24,402 nucleotides of DNA from a virus. Under the pieces are notes generated by a model. It saw only the letters and a list, made by a program, of their open reading frames with translations. It ran no database searches and was not told the DNA's origin. A program made the translations under genes and the position numbers. Position 1 is the first letter of the stretch. Each line of letters opens with the position of its first letter. The stretch lies in IMG/VR virus record IMGVR_UViG_3300031649_000051, positions 1 to 24,402 of that record; one strand, given 5' to 3'. This document shows, piece after piece, positions 1 to 7,940 of this stretch.

Positions 1-1335
1 TCAGGGGTTTTCGCTAGGCCTGCGCAGGCTGTCCAGGGTCCTGGCCAGCCATTCGAGCATGCCAGGATCGTGGCTGGTGGCGATGTTGAGGCGCATCCAT
101 GGGCTGGGTGCCTGCGACGGTGAGAACAGCGCGCCCGGGGCCAGCAGGTAGCCCGCGTCCAGCGCCAGGGCGGCGAGCAGGTTGGTGTCCACCCCGGTGT
201 GGAACCAGCCCAGAAAACCCGCCTGTGGCTGGCAAAACGATGGCATGCCCAGGTCGTGCATGCGCTTGAAGGTGGGTTCGCGCAAGCGGTCCAGCGCAAG
301 CTGCACCCGCTGGCAATGCTTGCGGTAGCTGCCCTCGGTGAGCGCGCTGTAGACGATGCGTTCGTTGATCTCCGGCGTGGCCAGTGAGGTCAGCATTTTC
401 TGGGTGACCAGGCGCTCCACCATGTCGGCGGGGCCGGCGAGAAAGCCGACGCGGATGTTGGGCACCAGCATCTTGGAAAAACTGCCCAGGTACACCACCC
501 GGCGCAGCTGGTCCAGGCTGGCGAGCCGTGTGGCGGGCATGCCCTGCGGCACGAAATCGGCGTAGATGTCGTCCTCTACCACCAGCATGTCATGTGTCTC
601 CGCGACCCGCAGGATCTGGTAGGCCGTGGCGGCATTGAGCACGGTGCCGGTGGGGTTGTGCAGCACCGAGTTGATCAGCAGCATCCGGGGCTTGTGGGTT
701 TCGGCCAGTTGGACCAGGGCCTGCACGTCCAGCCCCTGCGGCGTGTACGGCACGCCGACCAGATTCGCCCCGATAAGGGACAGCGCGCCGAGCTGCGCCG
801 ACCACGCCGGGTCGCCGACCAGCACCGTATCGCCGGGGCGCAAGACCAGGCGGCAGATCATGTCGACGGCCTGCGTGGCCCCGGTGGTGGTGAGCACCTG
901 CGCCGGGCTGGCCTGGATTTCAAGCTCGGTCAGTTTGCGTTCGATCTGCGCCCGCAGTGGTGGATAGCCTTGCGCCAGCGCGCCGTGCGACAGCTGCAGA
1001 CCCGGGCTGCTGGCCAGCGCCCGCAGGCCGGCCTTGAGCAGATCGCCGCCGCACAACTCGGGCGAGATGTAGCCCGAGCCGGGGGACAGATGGGCTGGGA
1101 TGCCGCTGGTCATGTTGCGCACCAGCCAGCCCAGGTCGATGGCCTGGGTGCGGGGCGGAGCGGATGTGCGTCGTGCCGGCGGGCTGGGCTGAGGTTCACG
1201 CACAAAAAAACCGGCGCCCCGGCGCGCCATCAAATGCCCGCGCGCCACCAGCCGCTCGTACGCTGCGACGACCGTGAAGCGGGACACCCCGCGCTCCACG
1301 GCCAGTTGCCGCACCGATGGCATGCAGGGGGGGGA
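1..1335 (-). pseudogene. Host MocR/GntR-family PLP-dependent regulator, 5' end lost to prophage insertion
   Basis: The 444 host-derived residues resemble MocR regulators: a GntR winged-helix DNA-binding domain fused to a class I aminotransferase-like domain that binds pyridoxal phosphate. Visible marks are PSVRQLA...GVSRFTVVAAYERL (second half of the GntR helix-turn-helix), NPTG, and SFSK carrying the expected PLP lysine. The stop codon is at positions 1-3. The first helix of the DNA-binding domain, normally about 40 residues before MPSVRQ, is absent. Instead the frame runs through the phage end (codons for Gln-Thr, CAAACA, are the phage terminus) and stays open to an ATG at 1479, giving a possible 492-aa chimera whose first 48 residues are phage-encoded. 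No good ribosome binding site precedes that ATG. I infer the gene is inactivated; which amine or amino-acid pathway it controlled cannot be told. Confidence 0.85.
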
Positions 1336-1540
1336 TGTTTGAATTGATCCAGACCAAAACAGGTCAAAAACAGGCCGAAAAACCAGGCGAATCAATAACT
1401 TACGGTGTTTTGAGGCAAGCGGGTTAGGAACGTTTATTTTGATCCAGTGGCTGACCAAAATGCGGCGCGGTTTGTTCATTAAATGCCCGGCGATTGCCCG
1501 CTGTGGTGTCCATTAAATGCCCTGAAATTGTCAAAACAGG
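1336..1540. repeat. Left prophage terminus with repeated transposase-binding-site candidates
   Basis: Within 205 bp of the TG end there are several short repeats and no convincing gene. AAAACAGG occurs at 1356-1363, 1367-1374 (11 bp apart, one helical turn) and 1533-1540. TTGATCCAG followed by GACCAAAA occurs at 1344 and again at 1438 with five extra bases between the halves. CATTAAATGCCC occurs at 1477-1488 and 1511-1522, 34 bp apart. Mu ends carry several transposase-binding sites with irregular spacing, so these are the natural candidates. Which repeat family is bound is an inference. Confidence 0.6.
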
Positions 1541-1592
1541 GTCTGGCGCCTACACTTGGGGCAAGCCGGTGGACTGGAAATGCACCATGCCC

Positions 1593-1609
1593 CGCGTAGC
1601 TCTTACGCG
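1593..1609. other. Perfect hairpin downstream of the F-like gene
   Basis: CGCGTA-GCTCT-TACGCG forms a 6-bp perfect stem with a 5-nt loop, 38 bp past the F-like stop codon and before the phage end. It could slow or end leftward late transcription before it reaches the host MocR gene. There is no T run on either side, so it is not a canonical intrinsic terminator. Confidence 0.35.
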
Positions 1610-1646
1610 ATTATGAAGACGTCGCGCTCTTCCCGGCCCCCTTCTC

Positions 1647-2918
1647 TCATAGCTTTCCGACCAGCAGCATGTACTGGCCGGACTTCAGCAAATCAGGCTT
1701 CGACGCCGCTCCCAAACTCACCACCGACAGCGCCGTGCCGTATTTCGAACTGACGTTCGGCCGCAGCACGATCTTGGGCACGGGTGTCGGCGTGATGCCG
1801 GTGCTGGCCGTGTTGTAGTTGCCTTGCGGCACCACCACCAGCGTCTCATTCTTCACATCCCACAACACGGCACGGTAATTCCGGAAGTTCTCGGGCAGCG
1901 CGTCGATCCAGTCGTCGGGCCAGGCTTGTTGCGGCTTGGCTTGGGCCTTGTGGGCACCGGTCAGGTGGATGGTCTTGCGGTCAAGCACGGCGACGGCCGT
2001 GGATTGCAGGTCGAGGGCTGGCACCTGGTCGGCCAGGGCCTGCAGCGTGGCGCTGTCGAGGAAACCGACGATCTGCGCGGCGCCGGTCGGTTTCGCAGTG
2101 GCTTTGACGGTGCTTCGAAAGGCTTTAAAACCGTCGTTCATCACCTTTTCAAACGCCGGTGAAATGGTTCTGTCCACCACGATGCCCTGCAACTCGCGCG
2201 GCAGGCGGGCCAGTTTTTGACCGAGGGCCAGCTCGGGCGACAGCCAGCTCTGGCCGACGTTGTGGTCCCAGCCCGGATCAATGCCGATAGGCACGCGGTC
2301 TTTGATTTCGCCGTCGCGGGTGATCACCTCGCGGGTTTTGTTGTCGAACGGCTGCGCCACCTGCAGGTCTTTGCTGTCCAGGTCTGTCTGGCTGTAGGCG
2401 CGCACGGTGCAGCGGCATCCCCAGCCGTTCGGCGGGTAGTGGGTTTGCCAAAACACGTCATCGACCGCGTAGATCAGTCCGTTCCACATGCGGTGCTGCG
2501 GGCGCACGCGGGCATCGCCGGCCGTGCGGTACTGCAGGAAGGGCCGGCGATCCTTGCCGGCCTGAATCTGCGACCAGCGGCCGGCCATGTGGGCCGAACG
2601 CATGTTGGTGTCGAAGATCACGGACGTGCGCCAGCCGCGCTTGCCCTTGTATTCCCAGCCGTGGTCTTGCACGGCCTTGTCGAAGTCTTTACGGAACGCG
2701 GTGATGGTGGTGCCGTTTTCGATGGCGGAGGTGAGCGATTGATGGATGTCGCGCACCAGGTCGGCCTTCGTGGCGCCGGTCACGGTGAACACCTTGGCGT
2801 GCACGGGGCCGGCCAGATCGTCCCAGGCCTGGCTGGTCTCGGGCAGCTTGGCCTTGAGGTAGTCGATGGCCTCGCTGAACTTGACGTTGAACCCACGCAC
2901 CTCCAGCGGCTCAGCCAT
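1647..2918 (-). CDS. Mu F-like head morphogenesis protein with possible C-terminal nuclease-like domain
   Basis: This 423-aa protein matches the Mu gpF/SPP1 gp7 minor head protein family, which enters the prohead at the portal and is needed for assembly or DNA ejection. The family core is visible around residues 95-180: WRTSVIFDTNMRSAHMAGRW, then YRTAGDARVRPQHRMWNG, then HYPPNGWGCRCTVRAYS with the conserved Gly/Cys cluster. The last 130 residues form a separate region (HLTGAHKAQAK...YRAVLWDVKNETLVVVPQG) that looks like the nuclease-like PBECR domains often fused to phage head proteins; this is pattern recognition only. It is the last gene of the minus-strand late operon and its start overlaps the DUF4406 gene stop by 8 nt. 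Confidence 0.88.
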   Translation of the reverse strand: MAEPLEVRGFNVKFSEAIDYLKAKLPETSQAWDDLAGPVHAKVFTVTGATKADLVRDIHQSLTSAIENGTTITAFRKDFDKAVQDHGWEYKGKRGWRTSVIFDTNMRSAHMAGRWSQIQAGKDRRPFLQYRTAGDARVRPQHRMWNGLIYAVDDVFWQTHYPPNGWGCRCTVRAYSQTDLDSKDLQVAQPFDNKTREVITRDGEIKDRVPIGIDPGWDHNVGQSWLSPELALGQKLARLPRELQGIVVDRTISPAFEKVMNDGFKAFRSTVKATAKPTGAAQIVGFLDSATLQALADQVPALDLQSTAVAVLDRKTIHLTGAHKAQAKPQQAWPDDWIDALPENFRNYRAVLWDVKNETLVVVPQGNYNTASTGITPTPVPKIVLRPNVSSKYGTALSVVSLGAASKPDLLKSGQYMLLVGKL

Positions 2919-3225
2919 TCAGGCTCTCCATGCGGCTGGCCCGGGCGATCTCCAGACCGAGCTGGTGCGCCAGGCGGACTTCGATCAATGCGCCCTTCGA
3001 CCTACGCCAGTTGGGCAAGGTGGCGACGTGGGTGCAGGTCAGCAACTGGGCCAGCGACAGGCGCATGTAGGCGGTGTGGCTGCCGCAAGGTGGCGCCGGG
3101 TTCTCGGCCGGGTTTTCGACGTGGTAGCCCATGCGGCGCAGCCGTGCGGCCTCGACGTTGAACGCTGGGTAGTTGAACTCGGGAAGGCCGGTCATTGGAC
3201 CTGAGAGAAAAACGCGGGTTTTCAA
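2911..3225 (-). CDS. DUF4406-type protein (nucleoside deoxyribosyltransferase-like fold)
   Basis: A 104-aa protein starting at TTG (3225) is preceded by GGAG at a suitable distance. The TTG overlaps the TGA of the previous gene (TTGA), which supports this start over upstream ATGs that lie inside other genes. The N-terminus TRVFLSGPMTGLPEFNYPAF and the later VENPAENP and SKGALIEVRLAHQLG are typical of DUF4406, a small family related to nucleoside 2-deoxyribosyltransferases. The enzymatic substrate is unknown; a role in the phage nucleotide pool or base metabolism is only a guess. It sits between the portal and F-like genes, where Mu has nothing, so it is probably an accessory insertion in the late operon. 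Confidence 0.75.
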   Translation of the reverse strand: MKTRVFLSGPMTGLPEFNYPAFNVEAARLRRMGYHVENPAENPAPPCGSHTAYMRLSLAQLLTCTHVATLPNWRRSKGALIEVRLAHQLGLEIARASRMESLNG

Positions 3226-3377
3226 AGCTGGCTCCTGTGCGGTGCCTTGCCACCAGGCAAGACAAACCAAAACGTGACGCAAGGCAGGGCATTGATGCAC
3301 CAGCGCCGATTGAATGGGGAGTAATGCGCGCCGATCCACCAGGCGCTCTTGTTGATCAGTACGCCGCAGGTCTTCAT
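3222..3377 (-). CDS. Small conserved phage protein, 51 aa
   Basis: ATG at 3377 overlaps the portal stop (ATGA) and its TGA overlaps the TTG start of the DUF4406 gene, so it is locked into the operon by translational coupling on both sides. The product (MKTCGVLINKSAWWIGAHYS, then PFNRRWCINALPCVTFWFVLPGG) contains WIGAHYS and NRRWCIN, a pattern I recall from small uncharacterised phage proteins. It is rich in Trp and Cys with no clear membrane segment. Function unknown. The longer open frame upstream in the same phase is only antisense overlap with the portal gene. Confidence 0.7.
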   Translation of the reverse strand: MKTCGVLINKSAWWIGAHYSPFNRRWCINALPCVTFWFVLPGGKAPHRSQL

Positions 3378-4924
3378 GCCGCGTTCGTGGCGGCACCACG
3401 CAACATCGAGTAGCTCAGTGCCCGGTCGAGAACCTCGCGCAGGCCTTCGTCGTCCACCTCTCCGACCACGTCGGCCAGCGCATCGCGGAACTCGGCGAGC
3501 GTCTTGCCGGCCTGTTCGAACTCGACCAGCATGCGGTAGATGGGCGCGATCATCTTGTCTTCGATGACCTGGTCGGCCGCGTCGGCCGCGAGCTGGATGG
3601 CCTCGTCTTCGGTCATGCCTGCGGCCTTGGCGAAGGTGAAGCCGGCCAGGGCAGAGAAGTCGGCCGGTGCAGGATCGGCAGACGTTGGATCGGCTGGCAC
3701 TGTGGCCGACTTGGTGGGCCGCAGCGCGTCGGCGTCGTCCTCGGCTTCCGGGATGTCCAGTTCGTCCAGCATGGCCTTGCGGCTCGGCTTGGCGCCCATG
3801 TCGGCGGCGATCTTGTAGGTCTCGGCCCGATCCTTGCCAGCCACCGTTTTCTTGAAGAACTCCAGTCGAGGCGGCGCGATGCCATCGCCGAAGTTGAACA
3901 GCGTGATCCATTTGAAAATCTGGCTCATGCCAGCGGCGGCGATATCGCGGTCGGAGTCGTGGACTTCGTTCTGTCGATCCTTGGCCGTGTCGGCCGCAGC
4001 ACGCGAGCCGACCGTGAGCTGCTCGCCGATCATGGCTTGGCTGGTGAGTGCCTTGCTCATTTCGCGGTTCGCCAGCGTGATCAGCCGCTCCTGCGGCAGA
4101 TCACTGCCGCTACCCGTGGGCGTGAGCAGCTCCAGGCCGGTGCCATCCTTCGCCACCACGTAGCCGGCCTCGATCATGCCGGCCAGGGCTTCTTCCAAGC
4201 GGTCGATGTCTTCCGGGCTCGAACCTTCGGGATAGCGGCCGATGGGCCACGGCAGGCCGTGCCGCTCGCAGTACTTGACGAAATAACGCCAACCGCCGGT
4301 CTTGAACGTCCACGGCCAGAAGCACGAGCTGAGCAACGCCACGCCATAGGGGTTGTCGCTGGTCGGCATATGGCGCGAGATCACGAGCTGGTAAGGCTCG
4401 ACGGGCGCGCCCAGCAGGTTGCCCCGGCTCACCAGCAGCGGATTGCCCATGGCATCGAATTTGACACGCCGGCCTGGCCGGTCGATCACCTCGGTCGGCA
4501 GGTATTTGCCATCGACCAGGTTCCAGACCACTTCGTGCGGGCGGTAGCCGGTGAGAATACAGGCGCACATCTGCCACATGACTTCCAGCCAGTCGGCCAT
4601 GGTGTTGGGCGGCGCGTTCTCCATCCATTGCTGGCACAGCTCACGCGCCGCATCGCTCTTGCCGTCGCCTTCGTTGCCCGAGACGATGCGGTATTCGTGC
4701 GAACGAAACGAGCCGCGGATCGACCGCACCTCGCCGATCACGTGGCCGTCGGCCAGGATCGACTGGTAGACCTTCTCGGCCACGCCCATTTCGCGCAGGA
4801 TCGGGTCTGGATTGGGCAGCGCATGCATCGCGCCGAAGAAGCGCTGCGGGTCGCTGTTGGCGTCGGCAATTGGTTTGCCCAACCAGCCTTTGATCGACTG
4901 GACCATTCCACGTAGAGGCATCAT
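3374..4924 (-). CDS. Portal protein, DUF935 family (Mu gp29-like)
   Basis: A protein of about 516 aa that forms the dodecameric portal at the capsid vertex for DNA entry and tail joining. Family features visible are RFFGAMHALPNPDPILREMG near the N-terminus, GYRPHEVVWNLVDGKYLP, GLPWPIGRYPEGSS, and a C-terminal region with LREVLDRALSYSMLRGAA. Two in-phase ATGs (4924 and 4921) overlap the terminase TGA in ATGATG; either may be used, and 4924 is given here. The C-terminal part (about residues 400-440) is an Ala/Asp/Pro-rich linker. It lies directly after the large terminase, as in Mu, and its stop overlaps the next start (ATGA). Confidence 0.92.
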   Translation of the reverse strand: MMPLRGMVQSIKGWLGKPIADANSDPQRFFGAMHALPNPDPILREMGVAEKVYQSILADGHVIGEVRSIRGSFRSHEYRIVSGNEGDGKSDAARELCQQWMENAPPNTMADWLEVMWQMCACILTGYRPHEVVWNLVDGKYLPTEVIDRPGRRVKFDAMGNPLLVSRGNLLGAPVEPYQLVISRHMPTSDNPYGVALLSSCFWPWTFKTGGWRYFVKYCERHGLPWPIGRYPEGSSPEDIDRLEEALAGMIEAGYVVAKDGTGLELLTPTGSGSDLPQERLITLANREMSKALTSQAMIGEQLTVGSRAAADTAKDRQNEVHDSDRDIAAAGMSQIFKWITLFNFGDGIAPPRLEFFKKTVAGKDRAETYKIAADMGAKPSRKAMLDELDIPEAEDDADALRPTKSATVPADPTSADPAPADFSALAGFTFAKAAGMTEDEAIQLAADAADQVIEDKMIAPIYRMLVEFEQAGKTLAEFRDALADVVGEVDDEGLREVLDRALSYSMLRGAATNAA

Positions 4925-6555
4925 TTTTTGCGTTTTCCAAGTCGAGGGATAGAGATACCGCCTGCTCGCGACACGGCCAGTTTCCAAAGCATTTCCAATG
5001 CGTCGGGGCCGTCGTCATGGTCGGCTTCTGGCCAGTGTTTCAACTGGCTGTTCAGAACCGTGTGGGCTTGTCTGAAGCGAATCAGGCCGTTGTTGACGTG
5101 AGGGCTCAAGCTCTCAATGCGCAGGTCTTTGTCACTATGGGGATTTACAGGCACTGCAGGCACCGGTATGCCTTCGGCTGCTGAGCGCTTTACCAGTTGC
5201 TGGCGCATAAATTCTTGGAACTGAATGCTCTCGAATGCCCAGGCCAAACAGGTGTATTCCTTCTGAAAATTGATGATGTGGCTGATCTGTAGGTCTGGCA
5301 CGCGCCGCGCCACGATGGCCTCGATCACGTCCAGAATGCCGTGCGCTCGGTCGAATCCGCCGACTAGGGTGGCTGCGGGATCGCGCTTCTTGTTGTTCCG
5401 CCCCAGGCTCGGATCGTGGGAGCCGTAGAACACCCAGTCACGGAAAGGCTGCACCCAGAATTGCATCGTCTGGAAGAACGAAGCCTCCTGATTGGTCGGG
5501 TCGTTTTGATACTCGCAGTCGAAGGCGTGGTGATCGCCCGCCCGGATTTGCATCAAACGCAACAAAGGTCGCATCGTCGGCCAGCTCACGATGGCACCTT
5601 CGTCCATTTCCGCTTTGTTCTCGCGGTAGAAAGCGTCCGACTCGGACTCGGCTTCATCATCGGGCTCTTCGTCCTCATCAACCTTGGCATTGATAAAAAG
5701 CTCTTCCCATTTTTGCCAAAGGTCCATGCGGTCCGGCCAGCGGATCACGGCCTTGAATTTACGGCGTGTACGCCATTGCGGATTGCTATGAAACCGGTTT
5801 GCGGCAGAGTCATAGTGAAGGATCGTGTTGAGGTACAGCACGTCCATCGAACCATCTGGCGGGCCGAGCGGGAGAACCACCTTTGTCACCCAGTCTTCCA
5901 CCTTGTCGCGCTGTTCCTTGCTCCGCACGTTCTCGTCGTTCTCGATGTCGTCGAGGAACACCATGTCAGGCCGGTACGGGCCGTGACGCAGACCGCGCAT
6001 GCGCGTGCCCGAGCCGAAGGCCTGCACCTTCACATTGCCGCGCGTGACGATCACGCCCGCGTTCCAGACACGGCCCGCGCCCGTCAGCTCGGGGTAGTCC
6101 ATCTGAAGCCGAGGATTGCTTTCCAGCTCCACCTTCACGGCTTCGAGCATGGTGGCGGCCTGGCTCAATGCGTCCATCACCAGCGGGATGAAGTGCTTGC
6201 GCTGGGTGACCACCAGCCAGATCGTGCCGAGCTGCGTGCCCAGCGTGGACTTGGCCTCGCCACGCGGCGCGGAGGCGTTGATCAGCTCGCCGGTGGGCTT
6301 GTCCACCATCTTCGGGAAGGTGCTGTACAGCCACTTCTGAAAGACGGAGGGCTCACCCTTCACGTAGTGCGGGAAGTAGGTCTTGCAGAAGAAATCGTAG
6401 TCGTAGTGCGCACGCGCGACCCGCTCCGCGCGCGCCGTCGGGTCGGTGCGGAAGCCGTCGCATTCGGCTTCCATCAGCTTGCGCTGCACCTCGGCATAGG
6501 CCCGCAACTCGGCGAGGAAATCCTTGTCTTTGAGGAGGCGGATTTTCTTGGCCAT
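4921..6555 (-). CDS. Terminase large subunit (Mu gp28-like)
   Basis: A 544-aa DNA-packaging motor ATPase and headful nuclease. Walker A is APRGEAKST at residues 96-104 and Walker B is MVFLDDIE at about 198-205, followed by the adenine-binding-type motif region around DVLYLNTILHYDS. The C-terminal RNase H-like nuclease begins near YGSHDPSLGR with its first Asp. The start MAKKIRLLKD is chosen because its ATG overlaps the upstream TGA (TGATG) and is preceded by GGAGG about nine bases away; an in-phase ATG at 6597 would extend far into the neighbouring gene. Codon use in the C-terminal third is slightly more AT-rich than the flanking genes. Confidence 0.94.
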   Translation of the reverse strand: MAKKIRLLKDKDFLAELRAYAEVQRKLMEAECDGFRTDPTARAERVARAHYDYDFFCKTYFPHYVKGEPSVFQKWLYSTFPKMVDKPTGELINASAPRGEAKSTLGTQLGTIWLVVTQRKHFIPLVMDALSQAATMLEAVKVELESNPRLQMDYPELTGAGRVWNAGVIVTRGNVKVQAFGSGTRMRGLRHGPYRPDMVFLDDIENDENVRSKEQRDKVEDWVTKVVLPLGPPDGSMDVLYLNTILHYDSAANRFHSNPQWRTRRKFKAVIRWPDRMDLWQKWEELFINAKVDEDEEPDDEAESESDAFYRENKAEMDEGAIVSWPTMRPLLRLMQIRAGDHHAFDCEYQNDPTNQEASFFQTMQFWVQPFRDWVFYGSHDPSLGRNNKKRDPAATLVGGFDRAHGILDVIEAIVARRVPDLQISHIINFQKEYTCLAWAFESIQFQEFMRQQLVKRSAAEGIPVPAVPVNPHSDKDLRIESLSPHVNNGLIRFRQAHTVLNSQLKHWPEADHDDGPDALEMLWKLAVSRAGGISIPRLGKRKK

Positions 6556-7154
6556 CAGGAAGGCCTCCGGCATCGTGCTGCCAGCTCTGCCAGCCATGCA
6601 GCCAGAGGCGGCGGCGTTTGCTCGCGCTCGGCTTTAGTTACCTCCGGACGCCATCCCGCCATCCCCTTGCGCAGCCTCGTGCCATCCTTGCGGCGCATCC
6701 TCGACTGAGCAATCACGTGGGTGGCATCGCCCAACCGAAGCGGGATGGTCGGCAGGTCACGCGGAACGCAACCGACGATGTACAGCCAAGTCATTTTCTC
6801 GGCCTTGTGACCCCACCAACTCTGAGATATCGGCAGCGTCCACCCACCCCATGCATCGATGGCACCCGGACGCGGCAGACCAGCCGCGGCCCACAGCTTG
6901 GAGTCCTTCGGATGTTCCAGCACGCCGCCGAAGCGCCTGACCTGGGCTACCGCGAAAATGGCCAGGTCTTTTTCGTCGGCGCGAGGTTTGGCGAAATAGA
7001 ACAGCTTGCCCCACGCCCTGCACGGTGGATGTGCCACAACAGGCACGCCGCCGGGCCACTTGCGAGCATCGCGCTCGGCGTCCCATACATCGACGCCAGG
7101 TAACGTCTTGTAGACGCTGTCCGCGCGCGCAAAAAGGACGGCAACCTGACTCAT
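6555..7154 (-). CDS. C5-cytosine-methyltransferase-like phage protein lacking a target recognition domain
   Basis: A 199-aa protein between the small and large terminase genes. It carries in order a motif-I-like start (VAVLFARADSVYKTLPGVDVWD), VVAHPPCRAWG at 39-49 (like the motif IV Pro-Pro-Cys with the catalytic cysteine), GGVLEHPKDSKLW at 77-88 (motif VI-like Glu) and QSWWGHKAEKMTWLYIVG at 111-128 (motif VIII-like). This order matches small phage C5-methylase-like proteins. It is half the length of a normal cytosine methyltransferase and no target recognition domain is evident. It could modify phage DNA, need a partner, or be catalytically altered. Coupled by ATGA to the DUF1804 gene upstream and TGATG to the terminase downstream. 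Confidence 0.6.
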   Translation of the reverse strand: MSQVAVLFARADSVYKTLPGVDVWDAERDARKWPGGVPVVAHPPCRAWGKLFYFAKPRADEKDLAIFAVAQVRRFGGVLEHPKDSKLWAAAGLPRPGAIDAWGGWTLPISQSWWGHKAEKMTWLYIVGCVPRDLPTIPLRLGDATHVIAQSRMRRKDGTRLRKGMAGWRPEVTKAEREQTPPPLAAWLAELAARCRRPS

Positions 7155-7657
7155 GCACCGCCCCCGAACTCGCGCACAAAATCTTCGCCCGATGCCTCGG
7201 TGATCTCCAGGAACTGGCTGCGGAACTTCGGATGGTGCTGGCCGATGAAGGCGTTGAGGAACTTCATCACGTCCATGGCGACGGCAAGACGGTTCGCGTT
7301 CGGCATGGCGCGGCTGGCGGCGCTGATCGCCTTGTTGTAGCCATCCATCAGGCGCACCAGGATGTCGGCCTTCTTGTCGGCGGGCATCTTCTTGTCGTCC
7401 TTCATGAGCTGCAGCGTGCTCATGAACTGCGTTGCCAGTTCACCCAGCACCTCGTTCGCCATTTCTTCCACGCCGCTCTTCGTCATGCGGCGGGCGTTGC
7501 GGGCGATCTCCCAGTCGTCGCCCTTGTCGGCGTCGGTGCGCTTCCAGTTGCGGGCGGTGTTGTAGGGCACGCGGCAAGCCTCCGCAGCCGTGGACAGGGG
7601 CATGCCCTGCACGTACTTGGCCTTCAGCTTGCTGCGGGTGGACTTGTCGTAGGCCAT
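7151..7657 (-). CDS. DUF1804 protein, probable terminase small subunit
   Basis: A 168-aa protein with an N-terminal helix-turn-helix-like stretch (STRSKLKAKYVQGMPLSTAA, then EACRVPYNTARNWKR) as in phage small terminases that recognise packaging sites, followed by a helical oligomerisation region (VLGELATQFMSTLQLMKDDK, then VRLMDGYNKAISAASRAMP). The DUF1804 family sits just upstream of the large terminase in many Mu-like phages. ATG at 7657 is used, with GGGAG upstream; the longer in-phase frame to 7726 overlaps the previous gene and lacks family resemblance. The assignment as small terminase is from family position rather than direct proof. Confidence 0.8.
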   Translation of the reverse strand: MAYDKSTRSKLKAKYVQGMPLSTAAEACRVPYNTARNWKRTDADKGDDWEIARNARRMTKSGVEEMANEVLGELATQFMSTLQLMKDDKKMPADKKADILVRLMDGYNKAISAASRAMPNANRLAVAMDVMKFLNAFIGQHHPKFRSQFLEITEASGEDFVREFGGGA

Positions 7658-7661
7658 GGGG

Positions 7662-7940
7662 TCAACGGCTCCCGAGGTACTTGATGAGCTCAACGGCGCC
7701 GGCCATGATGGCGCCAGAGAACGCACCGCCGCCTGCTGCCTTCAGCGCCGTGCCGCGTTCGTTGTCTTCGACTTTGTCGAGCCGGGCCTCGACGCCGGTG
7801 ATGCGGCCTTCGATGGCATGGCGAAAGTCGTTGATGCGCTGGTGCGTGGAGTCATGGTTCTGCTGCATCAGTTGCGTCATGGCCGTGAGCTGGCCCTGAA
7901 CCTGTGCAAGCTGCACCAGCACTTCGTTGTTTTCGCTCAT
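7662..7940 (-). CDS. Small coiled-coil protein with C-terminal membrane-like segment
   Basis: A 92-aa protein (MSENNEVLVQLAQVQGQLTA...) predicted to be a long amphipathic coiled coil over residues 5-65 (RINDFRHAIEGRITGVEARLDKVEDNE), ending in a Gly/Ala-rich hydrophobic segment (AAGGGAFSGAIMAGAVELIKYLG). This layout resembles XhlA-like or DUF2730-like phage proteins near lysis and head genes. A lysis accessory or membrane tether is plausible but unproven. The ATG at 7940 overlaps the TGA of the zinc-finger gene (ATGA). Confidence 0.72.
   Translation of the reverse strand: MSENNEVLVQLAQVQGQLTAMTQLMQQNHDSTHQRINDFRHAIEGRITGVEARLDKVEDNERGTALKAAGGGAFSGAIMAGAVELIKYLGSR

Noticed and set aside
592-1347. 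251-aa plus-strand open frame opposite the MocR gene
   Set aside because: High-GC antisense shadow; the opposite strand has clear MocR motifs and this product looks like nothing known.
1600-1650. A 15-codon minus-strand frame overlapping the F-like stop (MREGGREERDVFIIA)
   Set aside because: Starts in ATGA overlap but is too short and has no recognisable product; could be chance or the remnant of a lost gene.
2217-3161. 314-aa plus-strand open frame
   Set aside because: Antisense to the F-like and DUF4406 genes, which have family motifs and coupled starts; composition (His/Arg/Gly-rich) is that of a shadow frame.
3378-3911. N-terminal part of a 229-aa minus-strand open frame
   Set aside because: Overlaps the portal gene in another frame and looks random; only the last 51 residues (3222-3377) are kept as a gene.
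5416-6708. 430-aa plus-strand open frame
   Set aside because: Antisense to the large terminase, whose Walker motifs prove the minus strand is coding.
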